NCBI RefSeq assembly: GCF_004193775.1
Contig: NC_041021.1
Location: 9,323,795-9,387,794, forward strand
Source of the DNA: Glycine soja
Taxonomy: Eukaryota > Streptophyta > Magnoliopsida > Fabales > Fabaceae
Length of the DNA: 64,000 nt
Reading direction: 5' to 3'
Positions 1 through 12,289 of the stretch are shown piece by piece (position 1 is the first letter of the stretch; every line of letters begins with the position of its first letter). A program made the translations under genes and the position numbers. The notes beneath the pieces were generated by a model. It searched no databases. It saw only the letters and a program-made list of their open reading frames with translations, and had not been told where the DNA came from.

Positions 1-59
1 TGAAAAGAAATTTATGAAGAAGCATGATAAAGGCAAAGGGTCATTAAAGAACAATGACG

Positions 60-3000
60 ACTCTTTGCAAATCCAAAAGAAAGGTATCAAAGGGCAATAA
101 TTGTCAATTTTGTGAAATTAAGACATTTCCAAAAGGATTGCCTAAAGTGTAAGTCTTGGTTCGAAAAGAAAAGTGAGCTTAATGCTCATGTATGTTTTGA
201 ATCAAACTTAACTGAAGTTTCCCATGATACATGATGGATTAATTTTGGATGTATGACTCATGTTTCTAACATTATGCAGAGATTTCTTACCATCCAAACC
301 ATAAGCTCAAATGAGAAGTTCGTTTTTCATGGGGAAATGAGTGAAAGCTCCAGTGGAAACAGTTGAGACTTATTGTTTAAAACTCGACACTAAACATCAT
401 TTAGATTTATTGGAAACTCCTTATGTATCTAGTTTATCTAGGAATTTAGTTTCATTATCTAAACTTGATGTTACTCCATACTCTTTTAATTTTGGTAATG
501 GATGTTTGAATTTATTTAAGCATAATCATCTCATTGGTACTGGTATTCTTGTGATGGTTTATATAAATTGGAAATAGACAGTTTGTATGTTGAAATTGTT
601 TTAACTCTGCATCATAATGTTGGCACTAAACGTAGTTTAGTGAATGAACGATCTGCTTTCTTGTGGCATAAACGTTTAGGTCACATTTCTAGAGAAAGGA
701 TGGAAAGATTAATAAAGAATGAAATTCTTCCTTATCTAGATTTTACAGATCTAAATATTTGTGTGGGTTGTATTAAAGGAAAACAAGCAAAACATACAAA
801 GAAAGGAGCTACAAAAAGCACTCAGCTTCTTGAAATTATGGATACTGATATTTGTGGACCTTTTGATGTTAGTTCTTTCGGAAAGGAATGATATTTTATC
901 ACCATTATTGATGATTATTCACGTTACGGTTACGTCTACTTACTGCCCAAGATTTCTTAGGCAATGGATGCCTTAGAAATTTACTACAATGAAGTAAAAT
1001 GGAAATTAGACATAAATGTGAAAATTATTAGATATGATAAAGGTGATAAGTATTACGGAAGATATGATGAAACTGGGCAACACCCAGGTCCATTTGCTAA
1101 GCTTGTTCAGAAATGTGCATTTGTGTGCAATACACAGTTCCCGGTACACCACAACAAAATGGTGTATCAGAAAGGCGTAATAGAACTTTAATGGATATGG
1201 TTAGGAGTATGTTAATCAATTAGACTTTACCCGTATCTTTGTGGATGTATGCCTTGAAAACTGCCATGTATTTGTTGAATAGGGTTCCTAGTAAGGCAGT
1301 TCCAAAGACATCTTTTGAAATGTGGACAAATAGGACACCTAGTATAAGGCACCTGCATGTTTGGGGTTGTCAGGCAGAAATAAAAATTTATAATCCGCAA
1401 GAAAGAAAATTGGATGCAAGAACAATAAGTGGATATTTCATTGGTTATCCAGAAAAATCAAAGGGGTATATGTTTTATTGTCCTAATCACAGTATGAAAA
1501 TTGTCGAAACTGGAAATGCAAGTTTCATTGAAAATGGTGAAATCAGTGGGAGTATAGTTCCATGAGAAGTGGAAATTAAAGAAGTTAGAGTGTAAGTCCT
1601 TTTAGCTTATGCCTCTAGCAGTAAGGTGATTGCTCTTTTTAGTTATTGTTACAAAATTAATGAAGAGGAGCAACACAATAATGAACCCATGATACATAAT
1701 GAACCTATTATGGAGGAACCACAACAAGTAGCATTAAGAAGGTTTCAAAGAGAAAAGGAGACCAACTATTTCGAATGACTATGTGGTATACTTACATGAA
1801 ATAGGAACAAACTTAAGCATTAATGATAATGATCCAGTTTTGTTTTCACAAGTTGTAAGTTGTGATAGTTCTTAGAAGTGGTTAAATGCCATGAAAGAAG
1901 AGATAGATTCCATGGAACATAATGGTGTTTGAGACCTTGTAGAATTACCAAGGGGTTGTAAGAGAGTTGGTTGTAAGTGGGTCTTCAAGACCAAACGTGA
2001 CTCTCATGGCAACCTTGAACGTTACAAGGCTAGACTTGTTGCTAAGGGATTTACTCAGAAAGATGACACTGATTATAAAGAGACGTTTTCACCCATCTCA
2101 CGAAAGGATTCTTTCAGGATTATTATGGCATTAGTAGCCCATTATGACTTGGAGCTACATCAGATGGATGTGAAAACTGCCTTTCTTAATGGAGATTTAG
2201 AGAAGAATGTTTGTATGCACCAACCAATGGGGTTCTCAGTTGAAGGAAATGAACACATGGTGTGCATACTAAAGAAATCAATATACAGTCTTAAAGCAAG
2301 CTTCCCGCCAATGGTATTTAAGGTTTAATGATACCATTATTTCCTTTAGATTTAAGGAAAATAATGTTTATCGGTGTACGTATCTGAAGGTCAGTGGGAG
2401 TAAGGTTATTTTCTAATTCTGTATATTGATGATATCTTGCTTGTAGCTAACGATCTTGGTCTTCTTCATGAGACTAAGAAATTTATCTCTAGAAACTTTG
2501 AAGTGAAAGATATGGGTGAGGTAAGCTATGTGATAGGGATAGAAATATTCCATAATAGATCACAAGGATTGTTAGGCTTATCTCAGAAAGTATATATATC
2601 GATAAAGTGCTAGAGAGATTCAAGATGGAAAGGTGTTTAACATCGCCTATTTAATTTAGAAATGAGACAAATTTAGTCTCACACAATGTCCTAGAAATGA
2701 TATGAAACGAAAACAAATGAAAGTAATTTTGTATGCATCAGTTGTTGTTGCATCTGAAAGCTGAATTTGTAGTATATTTTAAGGCTATAATTCAGGCTAA
2801 TTGGCTGCGGAACTTTATTTCAGAGCTTGGAATTGTCGACAGTATTGCTAAGCTGCTGAAAATGTATTGTGATAATTCCGCAGCAATATTTTTGTAAGAA
2901 CGACAAGTACTCTAAGGGTGCTAAGCATATGAAATTGAGGTACTTTGTCGTGAAGGAAGAAGTTCAGAAATAAAGAGTGTCAATAGAACATATTAGCACA

Positions 3001-3060
3001 AACCTTATGATAGTTGACCCTTTGAATAAGGGATTACCGCCCAAGACATTATAGAACATG
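60..3060 (+). pseudogene. copia gag-pol polyprotein remnant
   Basis: Readable pieces in order: a degenerate zinc-knuckle and protease region (about 90-330; the catalytic DSG context is lost, leaving NFG before MTHVSN); the gag-pre-integrase motif LWHKRLGHIS (661-690) with the integrase zinc-binding CVGCIKGKQ (about 760-790); integrase core fragments to about 1561, including the NRVPSKAVPKTSFEMW segment; reverse transcriptase from about 1903, with KWVFKTKRD, MDVKTAFLNGDLE and the active-site YIDDILL (2422-2442); and RNase H fragments with YCDNSAA (about 2863-2885). Multiple stops and frame changes separate the pieces. The ends of the domains are approximate. Confidence 0.85.
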
Positions 3061-3490
3061 TTGAAAGTATGGGCATTATTGTTATTGATGATCATTAAGT
3101 GTAATTTATCTTATGTATTTTTAGTGACACTCTGAGCTCAATTATGATATGTTTCTGATTACCTGTTATCTATGTTTGCATGCATGTTTGTGTTAGAGTA
3201 ATGTTAACAGGTTTTGTCTTGAATGAAGACATTATGTTGGACCAATTATGTACTCCTAACTAATGGTCATATTAAGGAGAAGACTAATTTGTAGTATATG
3301 GAAGGGACTATATCGATTAGATGATGTACAACCGCCATGACTCGAATTGGTTCCTATTCTTAATCATGAAATTATGATGTACCCAATGTATAGAACAATT
3401 TAGTCAATTTTAATGCGCATTATGTTAGTTAATCTATTTATTTATTTAGTCCATAATGTTTATTAATGTCACATGAGCCAAGTGGGAGAA

Positions 3491-3928
3491 TGTAAGAATT
3501 AATGTCTCATGTGAGAGACATGTGACTTATGTAGGGACTAATAAGTAAATAATTAATGATTAATGGCTAAATTGTAATTGGGCTTAATAGGAGAAGTTTC
3601 TAGAACTAACTGCTACTTGATGGGAGTGGTGGTTATAAAAGGTCCCCTTCCTGACCAGAAAGTGTTCTTTCTCACCCATAGTCATCACGAACGGAGAGAG
3701 GCAGAAAAGAAAGGCCTAAGGAAGTGAAATCTTATTTCTCTCCTCTTTCAAGGAAATCAAAGTGCACGGGAGAGAAGTTCCTGAAGAGAAAGGTATAAAT
3801 CTTCCTATGGAGAAAGGTACACATCATTATCTATTGTTGTTTATTGATTGTTTGTGAGAACCATAGGTTTCAAGATCATGTTGTTTCCTATCATTGATAG
3901 TCTAGGAAACCCCTTAAGAATTTTTACA
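3491..3928 (+). repeat. 3' LTR of the copia element
   Basis: This 438-bp segment starts TGTAAGAATT and ends AAGAATTTTTACA, giving TG...CA ends with an inverted terminal match. It directly follows a purine tract. A TATA-like TTATAAAAGG lies at 3633-3642, at the position expected for an LTR promoter. No second LTR is present in the window for comparison, so the left border rests on the purine tract and the right border on the mirrored terminus. Confidence 0.8.
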
Positions 3929-4440
3929 CCCGCGACCCAAACCACCCAAGACAGACCAAAGCACTAGCACCATCACCAACCAAACCGCCATCAACCACCC
4001 ACAACCCAAACCACCACCACCAACAAAACTGCCACCAACCACCTGCGAGCCAAACCACCATCACCAACCAAACCACCACCAACCACTGTGACCTAAACCA
4101 CCAACGTACCATTTTTTTTACATAACAAATTCAAAACAAAAATAAGCAAAATGTTTTCAGCTTTATGCACAAAAAAATCATCCAAGCAATCAACACCAAG
4201 CATGAGCTCTCATGTTCAACTTCAACCAACAAATCACACACTATTGACTAAACGACATAAAATCATCCAAGCGCGCAACATTTTGAAAGCAACAATGTCA
4301 ACAATAGAGAGAGGGTGAGAGTGTTATGGGCTTACCTATTGATGGCGTAGGCAGACAGTGAAGGCGCAATGGAGGCACGATGGTCACAGCCACAAGATTG
4401 AGGCACGGAGAGGAATATCGCAAAGTGAAAAAATAGAGGG
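3929..4440. other. C/A-rich low-complexity and unassigned sequence
   Basis: From 3929 to about 4110 the sequence is a loose repeat of CCAAACCACCA-type motifs. The rest, to about 4440, has no convincing ORF. It probably belongs to the interior of the CACTA element whose end is at 4608, into which the copia element may have inserted. The antisense W-rich reading frame here is a product of the repeat and not a gene. Confidence 0.5.
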
Positions 4441-4608
4441 CTAGGGTTGGGGTCTTTTAATTAGGGATAATGGAAAGTAAAATCCGTCAGAATTCAAAAC
4501 TTTATGACGGAATTTAATCCTTCGAAAAAATCCGTCTGAAAGTCCAATATTTCCGACGGAATTTTATCCATGGGAATTAATCCATCGGAAACTTTTTTTT
4601 TTGTAGTG
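4441..4608. mobile_element. CACTA-type terminal region (one end only)
   Basis: The segment ends in TTTTTTTTGTAGTG, the reverse complement of the CACTACAAAAA terminus typical of CACTA (En/Spm) elements. Inside it are repeated TCCGTC/GACGGA-type motifs (around 4477, 4508, 4531 and 4553), as expected of subterminal transposase-binding repeats. I did not find the matching left end, so this is either a truncated element or one broken by the copia insertion. Confidence 0.65.
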
Positions 4609-4941
4609 TTTGTAGATTCGATATAAACTAGTAATTGATTTACGCTATCTCATTTAAAGTATGAACAAGATTTGTCAATAAGATGTGGTTTTTTATTAGA
4701 TTTTTCGATAAAAGTTACATAGCTTGAATGTAATAATAAAATAAAAATTAAAGATATTCCATGATTAATAGATATATCATTGATTCAATTAAATTTATAT
4801 TTTCATTGATACATCACTCAAATAATTAGGTGAAATTACTTTTATAATATGCTCTTTTAGATTCTATTTAAATTTGATTGGTGTTATCTCATTTATAATT
4901 TGAGCAAAATTTCTCAATAATAATTCGAAGTTGAATTTGGA
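4609..4941. other. AT-rich spacer, nothing recognised
   Basis: AT-rich sequence without a coding signature, between two CACTA-type termini. No repeat structure or RNA gene was recognised. Confidence 0.5.
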
Positions 4942-4944
4942 GTT

Positions 4945-5412
<468 letters not shown>

Positions 5413-5415
5413 GTT

Positions 5416-6423
5416 GTATATTGACTTTGTCAAAGGGAAAAAAAGGTTAAAATAAAATTTGGGTCTATCATTTGAAATTTTTGTTTTAGTTTAAACATCT
5501 AAATTTTAAAAAAATATATTTTCATCCCTTAAAGTATATGTGTGAGATCAAAATGATTCTTCTAGATAGAGGTGTTCAAGGTTCATGTTTGACTAAACAC
5601 GTCAGGTTACCCAACACGATCAAAACTCCACATGTTGAATTGGGTTAGATTTGTGCAATTTTATTGATAAATCCTAACCAAACTAATATAATCATAAATA
5701 GACGAGGTTGGTTGGATCAATTTAGTCTAAATTTTTTTAATTACTTTATACTTTTAAAAAAACAATTTTTTAAACAATAACTTGTTTTCACCTAAAGTTA
5801 TGTAAATATATAATGACCAAATGTCTTACAAAGAAACCAAATTGCAATAATATTTTATAAAAAAAATAAATGATTTCAATGCTAATACAATATTTTTATT
5901 TTAGACTGAAATAAAATATTATATTATTAACATAAGAAAATATAAATAGAATAAAAATAGAAATAATAGCTAATAAAAGAAAAAATGGGTAATTTAATTT
6001 AGTAATTTAAAAAACTATAATAATTAGCAAAAAATTATAATATTTTGTATTTAATAATTTAATTTATATATAATATACCAAATTAGTGTGGTAAACCGAT
6101 GAAAAGATCAACTTAGTTTAACAAAAATATTTTAAAGGGCTAAAATAAAAAAAATAACAAACTAAAATAAAAAAATTAAATGAATAACCAAAATCTCCCA
6201 GAGTGTCAATCAACTAGTGTGAAGTTATTCTAACTTAACTAGAGATTTCGAGTTTGAGTTCTAAATATGTCGTTATATTAAATACTCAAAGGGAGAGCTA
6301 TTTTTTTCATACTGATTTTATCTTACTCAAACAAGATTGTTCTAGTAGAGAACATGTGTAATATATACACACGAAAAAAAAACCAAAATTATATTTTAGA
6401 TAGAAAAAGAAAACATGGAAAAC
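5416..6423. other. AT-rich intergenic sequence
   Basis: About 1 kb of very AT-rich sequence with no ORF of note. A short stretch around 6240-6265 faintly resembles a pol III B box but lacks the rest of a SINE or tRNA. Nothing else was recognised. Confidence 0.5.
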
Positions 6424-6439
6424 TACCACTATTAGAAAA

Positions 6440-6795
6440 TACACTTTCAACATCGGTTATTTAGAACATTCTACATCGGTTCTAAAACCGATGTTGAAAG
6501 TGCCAATGTTGAATGTATCAATGTTAAAACCGATGTTAACATATATATGACAACATCGGTTCTCTAAATACCTGATGTTAATGTACAAGAGTTGACATCG
6601 GTTATCTACAGATAACCGATGTTAAAATACAAACGCTGACATCGGTTATACACAAATAACCGATGTTAATATACAAACGTTAACATCGGTTTTCTATTAC
6701 AACCGATGTTAAGGTTCATATCAACATCGGTTTTTGTAAATAACCGATGTTGTTTATGATATTAACATCGGTTTTTGTTAATAACCGATGTTGTT
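6440..6795. repeat. left subterminal repeat array (ACATCGGTT / AACCGATGT)
   Basis: At least six paired inverted copies of a roughly 10-bp ACATCGGTTW motif, spaced about 30-50 bp and often facing each other across a short loop. They mirror the array at the right end. In CACTA elements such motifs are known transposase-binding sites. Confidence 0.85.
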
Positions 6796-7052
6796 TTCAA
6801 GTATTTTTTTTATATATACTTTCTGTTTTTACAGTAAACCCAAAATTGTACCTGTCAAATGCAATTTCAGACTCAATTCACAGCAAATAAACATTTTATT
6901 TTGCTTTCAAGCAGTTTTAATGATAATAAACATCAAATAATTGATTTATCATAAAGAATAATCATCAAATGAATTCAATGTTCATGTTACATAGAAAATG
7001 TAAAAAATGTTAAACCAAAGTAAACTAAAGCTAAAGATAATGTCCCTAAATC

Positions 7053-7335
7053 CTAGGCCTGATCTCTATCTCGGAGATAAAACTGTGCCCACTGAATCCG
7101 CAATGCTTTTAATCTCTCTGGCTCCAATGGTCTAGGATCGTTAAAATACTGCATGATGAAATAAATCATAATAAGTTAATAATGTAATACAAATTATAAA
7201 TAAATCGATTTTGTTTGAAATAAACTTACCGCTTCCCAATTATTCCTAAAAGTTCCTAAAATGATGGTGGACATCCAGTGCATCACATAGTAGTCGCACT
7301 CTCCAAAATAATCCTGAGACTGGGACTGGGACTCT
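7053..7335 (-). pseudogene. Ulp1 (C48)-like protease C-terminal exons of the CACTA element
   Basis: On the minus strand, an exon at about 7335-7230 encodes a stretch containing GECDYYVMHWM followed by a GTAAGT donor. The next exon, 7148-7053, after a CAG acceptor, encodes a segment with PRPLEPERLKALRIQWAQFY and ends at a TAG. The CxYYVM pattern matches the catalytic-cysteine region of Ulp1-type SUMO proteases found in plant CACTA proteins. Here the usual glycine after the cysteine is aspartate. Upstream catalytic His and Asp exons were not found, so this is treated as a remnant. Confidence 0.65.
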
Positions 7336-7880
7336 CCAACACACAATGCAACAACTCAAAGTCAAAACTCAAAACAAATCACTTGGGGAAAATTTGAGAA
7401 TTCAAATGACCTAAGCCTTCGAGTTTGAGTACTTAATGAATATTAGGTATCAAACTAAAAGAGTATTTAAAAAAGTCAGAAACTAAAACAATTATTAATA
7501 CTTACTATCTCAAGGACTAATATGAGGATCTACTGATAGGTGTTATCTTCAAGCATAAATAAGAGTATAAGTGACAATAGGTTAACCAGTGAACATGGTC
7601 AACCCAACGTAAACCAAAATTTCTATTCTGCCAAATGCTCCAAACCGCTGCAAACCAAACAATATACTAGATGTATGCTTTTTTCCTAGAGCAATTAATC
7701 AAGCCCTTGAATTGGAGAAAATGACTTGTGGTATTCACATGCTTACGTGCCTCCATACCCCATGTTCTCCATAAATATGCAAAGTTTTCACATTCTAAGA
7801 ATAAAATGACTTGTTTAGATGTTATTCCTTCTGGTTCGAGTAATAATAGCCATGACAATTCTCTCCATGTTTTCTTTGAT
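7336..7880. other. CACTA interior, unassigned
   Basis: Sequence between the Ulp1-like exons and the inverted repeat. A minus-strand frame at 7667-7858 is open for 63 residues but resembles nothing I recognise. No RNA gene or repeat was seen. Confidence 0.4.
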
Positions 7881-7883
7881 ATT

Positions 7884-8475
7884 GATTTTATTTTTTGCAG
7901 AAAACAAAGAGGGGAACGAGCAACAATTTGAAGTTGTACATTCAGGAACTAAAGAATTCAAAATAGCTAGTAATAAGAGGGATTTGTTTTTGGGATTTTC
8001 TGAGCACCAAGAGCGGCTACGCAAGAAGCTTGCACTTGAGGAGGGATGGATATTTGCAGCTAATGAACAACTTTCTTAACTATTTGTCCTTCAGATTTTA
8101 CTGTTTCTTTTTGCTAATATGTAAATATAAATAGTATAAGGCTATGGCTTATGGACATGGTCTTTTTTACCCCTAACAATCTTAGAAGTAAATATAGACC
8201 ATGTTTTTACGCCATAGCCTTATTCTATCTATATTTACATATTAGCAAAAAGAAACAGTAAAATCTGAAGGACAAATAGTTAATAAAGTTGTTCATTAGC
8301 TGCAAATATCCTTCCCTCCTCAAGTGCAAGCTTCTTGCGTAGCCGCTCTTGGTGCTCAGAAAATCCCAAAAACAAATCCCTCTTATTACTAGCTATTTTG
8401 AATTCTTTAGTTCCTGAATGTACAACCTTCAAATTGTTGCTCGTTCCCCTCTTTGTTTTCTGCAAAAAATAAAAT
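7884..8475. repeat. large inverted repeat of an exon-like fragment (arms about 275 bp)
   Basis: The left arm (about 7884-8161) and right arm (about 8200-8475) are near-identical reverse complements around a spacer of roughly 40 bp. Each arm starts with a pyrimidine-rich TTTTTTGCAG that looks like a splice acceptor. It continues into an open frame containing SGTKEFKIASNKRDLFLGF and LRKKLALEEG and ends at a stop codon or frame end. I do not recognise the protein. It looks like a captured host-gene exon duplicated head to head; a transcript across it would form a long hairpin. Confidence 0.8.
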
Positions 8476-8584
8476 AAAAAAAAGTACCTCAGCAAAAGAT
8501 AGTTTATATTATAATTAAGGGTCAGTACTAGATGTACTGAAGTGTACAACATGTAGCATAGGCAGTGAGAAACACTGCCCAAAT

Positions 8585-9388
8585 AAGACTGAATACAATG
8601 ACAGGATATGTCAGCCCCCCCTAAGAAAATTCCTACCTCAAATTAGACAACCAGTGATTAAAGTGGGTATTAAAATCTTTCGCCATACACCTTAGCCAAG
8701 ACCAAGTATGGAATAATGTCTCGTCCATGACTTTTTCGGGAATGAAGAGCTGGTTATTGAAGACCATGCTGTTTATGTGCTTCCAAATGGTCATAGACAG
8801 TGCTATCCATAGTGCTTCCCATCTTTTGTTTGTGCTTCTTTGCGCATTCCAGTGTGAGAATTGCAAGAAATGATTCTTTGGTTCTATGGGGAGCACACAA
8901 AATGGTGGTATTACAGCTACTAAAATCCAGAATTTAAAGAAGGACCTGAATGCTTTGGAGGCTGGAGTAAATGGTTCAAACATATCTCAAGCTGAAATGG
9001 AGCTTAAGAAATCTTTACAGGAACAGCTGTGGACAGCAGCTATAGCTTATGAATCCATGATGAGGCAAGAATCTAGAGTGAAGTGGATAAGAGAAGGGGA
9101 TACAAATTCAGCTTATTTTCACAGATTGATTAATCATAGAAGGAGGGTAAATGCTTTTCAAGGTTTATTCATGGAGTCCTTGTGGTTAAATTTGGTTACC
9201 AATCTTATGATGGCCTTTGGTTAAATTTCTGGTTATATGTATTAGGGTCCTTGTGGTGGGTTTTGTTGGGTTTTGTTTGCTTTTTGGAAGGTGGCACTTT
9301 TGTGTCTTGTATATGTTATTTTCAGTACCTTTGGTATTGTTCTGTTTATTAATAATATACATATTTTTGCCTTCCAAAAAAAAAAAAG
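8585..9388. mobile_element. rearranged LINE fragments with poly(A)
   Basis: From about 8885 back to 8640 the minus strand encodes the C-terminal end of a plant L1-type ORF2 (IWKHINSMVF, then HFNHWLSNL and a stop). Immediately to the right, 8886-9190 on the plus strand encodes the segment between endonuclease and reverse transcriptase (ESRVKWIREGDTNSAYFHRL). This is followed by a T/G-rich 3' UTR-like stretch and A(12) at about 9377-9388. The two parts face away from each other, so this is a rearranged or chimeric insertion, not a simple truncated copy. Confidence 0.7.
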
Positions 9389-9448
9389 TAGCATGGTAAT
9401 AGGCAACTTAATTGAAAATCTCATAATTATATTTCACTTACACTAAAA

Positions 9449-10875
9449 GCTAAGGAGGGATGAATGGTCTGAGGAGAAAAGCTAAGGAGGAGAATATGTA
9501 CAAGGCATATCAAGTGGGATCCAATAAAGTGGAAATCAGTCTTTTACAGTTTGTAGATGATACTATCTTTTTGGGGGAAGCGGACATGGAGAATGTCAAA
9601 ACAATTAAGGTTGTCCTAAGGTCCTTTGAACTTGCATCTGGCCTTAAAATTAATTTTGCCAAGAGCACTTTTGGAGCTTTTGGTCAAACTGACCTTTGGA
9701 AGCAGCAGGCAGCCACATACTTGAATTGCCAGTTGCTGGTTCTTCCTTTCAATTACCTGGGAATACCCATTGGAGCAAACCCAAGGAGATGTACTATGTG
9801 GGATCCTATCATCCATAAATGCGAGAGAAAGCTAGCTAAGTGGAAACAGAGAAATATATCTTTTGGGAGGAGGATTCATTAGCAGAGAAGTACCCTAGAC
9901 TTTATTCAATCTCATTGCAGCAGCATCAACTCATTAGATCCACGAGAATGTATCAAGACATGGGGTGGGAGTGGAACTTTGCTTGGAGAAGAGCCTTGTT
10001 TGACAATGAGATCACCTCAGCGGCTAACTTTCTCAGAGATATTGCAGAAATTAAAATCCAGCAACAGGTTTCAGATACTTGGGAGTGGTCTGCAGATCCA
10101 GAGGGACAATATTCAACTCGCAGTGCCTATGATTTGATAGGAGAAGAAGCAACAGATAGCAGTCAGGAGGAATGTTTTGAGAAGCTTTGGAGGATAAAGG
10201 TTCCAGTTAGGTTTCTGGTGTTTGCGTGGAGATTATTAAGAGATAGGCTGCCGACAAGAAAAAACTTGCAGAGAAGACAGATTCAACTCACAGATTCACT
10301 TTGTCCTCTCTACAGAACCCAACAAGAGGATGCATCCCATCTTTTCTTTCACTGCAGCAAAGTTCAACCCATATGGTGGGAAACCATGTCATGGCTGCAA
10401 GTTAAGGGTGCTTTTCCATTAAGCCCACATCAGCACTTCCTTCATCATTTGGGTGTTCAACCTACTGGTGTAAGAAATAATAGATGGCATTGTTGGTGGC
10501 TAGCTTTAACCTGGTCCATTTGGAAACTTAGGAATAGTATAGTCTTCTCTAATGCGAACTTTGATGCTAATAAGCTGTTTGAAGAAGCCATATTCCTTCT
10601 ATGGTCTTGGCTTAGGGGTTTTGAGAAGGATTTCACAGTGCATTTCAATCACTGGTCAAGTAATCTACCATAAAGTTTTATGTATCAGTAGGGGATTGCA
10701 TAGTTATGAGATTTATACATGTAAATTCATATGCATTTTGTATCCATAGCTTGGTTCCCCCTCAGAATATCAATGTCTGATTGTGGAACCATTTATATGG
10801 ATCTTCTTTATATTATAAGTACCTCTGGTACTTCTTTCAATATATATTATTTATCTTTGCCGATCAAAAAAAAAA
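9449..10875 (+). mobile_element. 5'-truncated L1-type LINE, 1427 bp, with 13-bp TSD
   Basis: The insertion is bracketed by the direct repeat ACTTACACTAAAA at 9436-9448 and 10876-10888 and ends in an A-rich tail (about 10866-10875), all typical of target-primed reverse transcription. Only the 3' half of ORF2 is present. Confidence 0.9.
9463..10673 (+). pseudogene. LINE ORF2 3' part: reverse transcriptase and zf-RVT region
   Basis: 9463-9882 covers the second half of a LINE reverse transcriptase, including the active-site FVDD (about 9551-9562), FELASGLKINFAKS and the YLGIPIGANPRR segment. A frame break near 9880 leads into 9891-10673. That part carries the C-terminal zf-RVT region with WRIKVPVRFLVFAWRLL, the HLFFHC zinc-binding pattern (its upstream cysteine is in LCPLYRT) and the terminal HFNHWSSNL. 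The endonuclease and the N-terminal RT half are absent because of 5' truncation, so it is not functional. Confidence 0.9.
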
Positions 10876-10888
10876 ACTTACACTAAAA

Positions 10889-11820
10889 ATTTAAGAACTA
10901 CTAATATTTAATATTCCAAGATGATAACTGATTCACAGCTAGATGGAAACCAAATAAGAGAACCAGAAAGATTACTATCAGAAAACCAACAAATTAAGCA
11001 TGGAAGAATAACCAACTCACTCTCTTCTATAACCAACTCACTCTCTTCTCTCTTTTTGAACCAAAATCAGCTCAAAGACATCTCCTAATCTTGTGAATGA
11101 TAAAAGTAAAAGATCATGATTTGTAGACAATAAAAAAATGGTAAGATTAATAGTTTATCATGGCTGAAAATGCCTAACTCTTGGTGAACGTGACCCTAAG
11201 CAGCCAAATAAATATGCCCTAATAAATGCCTAGGATAAATCCAGTTTTATATTAAATTCAAATGTTCAAAAACATAAACTAATAGAACAAAGGCTTCACA
11301 AAAGGAATGTACCTACAAAGATAACAACACCATCAACAGACACCTAGCTTTTCTTTTATTCCAGTTACCTATCAACAGACTAATAGGCAAGAACAAAATA
11401 CTAAACATTTATTTAATTAAATCTAATAAAAAATTTACTTCAATAACATTATTTAACAAAATACTTGCAAGGTAGGGATGTCTTCTAAGAACTGGAGGGA
11501 GCTTTATCTATACTTAAGCATTACTTGCTCAAGAAACAAAAAATATGTTCAAACACACAATAGTCAAGCCCCCTCTGTTGGACAGTAAAATGTTAAAGCA
11601 ATTGCAGGCAATTTCAAGACCCCTGTGGATCCATCTACAGAAATCATGGTTCATTCTCTGTTATAGTGCAAGCAGAATAACACGCTACTAAAAATCATGC
11701 AACATTACTTATTACTACCCAGAAAAAATAAAATAGGTCAAATGAAGTATACAAGTTAGTGTTACCTTGATCAAGAGAACCCAACAACACACGCACGTCA
11801 GCGGAGCCTATAGAATCGCA
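10889..11820. other. CACTA interior, noncoding
   Basis: AT-rich sequence without a credible ORF or repeat. It may contain intron or untranslated sequence of the element's lost genes. Confidence 0.4.
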
Positions 11821-12000
11821 AACAAAAACCTTTTGTTTATTATCTGATGCCACTCTCAATTCGGGTCAAACCACTCACAAGGAAACTTAGCATAAACGAA
11901 TTTGACCTACGTACCTCGTGGAGAAAGCTTTGACCTTTGAGCAACGACAAGTGTTTCAACACCCTAGTAGCAACAATGTATGTAGGGTTTTCTTTGACCC

Positions 12001-12150
12001 AGGACAATGTGGGTTCTGTGGGGTTCCAGCGACGACAATATGGGTTTTCCGGCACTGTAGGGGGTTCTGTGGGTTCCAGCAAGGACAATGTGGGTTTTCC
12101 GGCAGTGTAGGGGGTTCTGTGGCTTCGACCGACGACAATGTGGGTGTCGA
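12001..12150. repeat. 51-bp minisatellite, about three copies
   Basis: A GTTCTGTGG...GACAATGTGGGTTTTCCGGCA unit recurs with starts near 12013, 12064 and 12114. The period of 51 bp is divisible by three, so a repetitive frame stays open on both strands. It lies in GC-richer sequence close to the right end of the CACTA element. Confidence 0.8.
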
Positions 12151-12289
12151 GGGAGCGGTTTCCGGCAAATTTCAGGTGGGAGGAGAAAGAGGAGCGATTT
12201 CAGGCAGGAGGATGACAAAGAGAAGAGGGAGGGCAAGGTTTTCGAGCGCGCGTGGCTTGTGAAATCTCAATTTTTTTAACTTATAAACA

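Larger units (their letters stand above)
1..3928 (+). mobile_element. Ty1/copia LTR retrotransposon, 3' part (decayed)
   Basis: The window opens inside gag of a copia-type element and runs through protease, integrase, reverse transcriptase and RNase H remnants to a 3' LTR. The domain order INT before RT is diagnostic of Ty1/copia. The 5' LTR and the start of gag lie outside the window. A purine-rich tract (AAGTGGGAGAA) stands immediately before the LTR at 3491. Stops and frame shifts interrupt every domain, so it is not autonomous. No TSD can be tested because only one end is present. Confidence 0.9.

Noticed and set aside
3924..4112. Minus-strand W/V-rich open frame of 62 residues
   Set aside because: Direct product of the CCAAACCACCA low-complexity repeat; no homology-like pattern.
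6230..6290. Possible SINE or tRNA B box
   Set aside because: Only one weak box match, no A box at the right distance, no tail or TSD.
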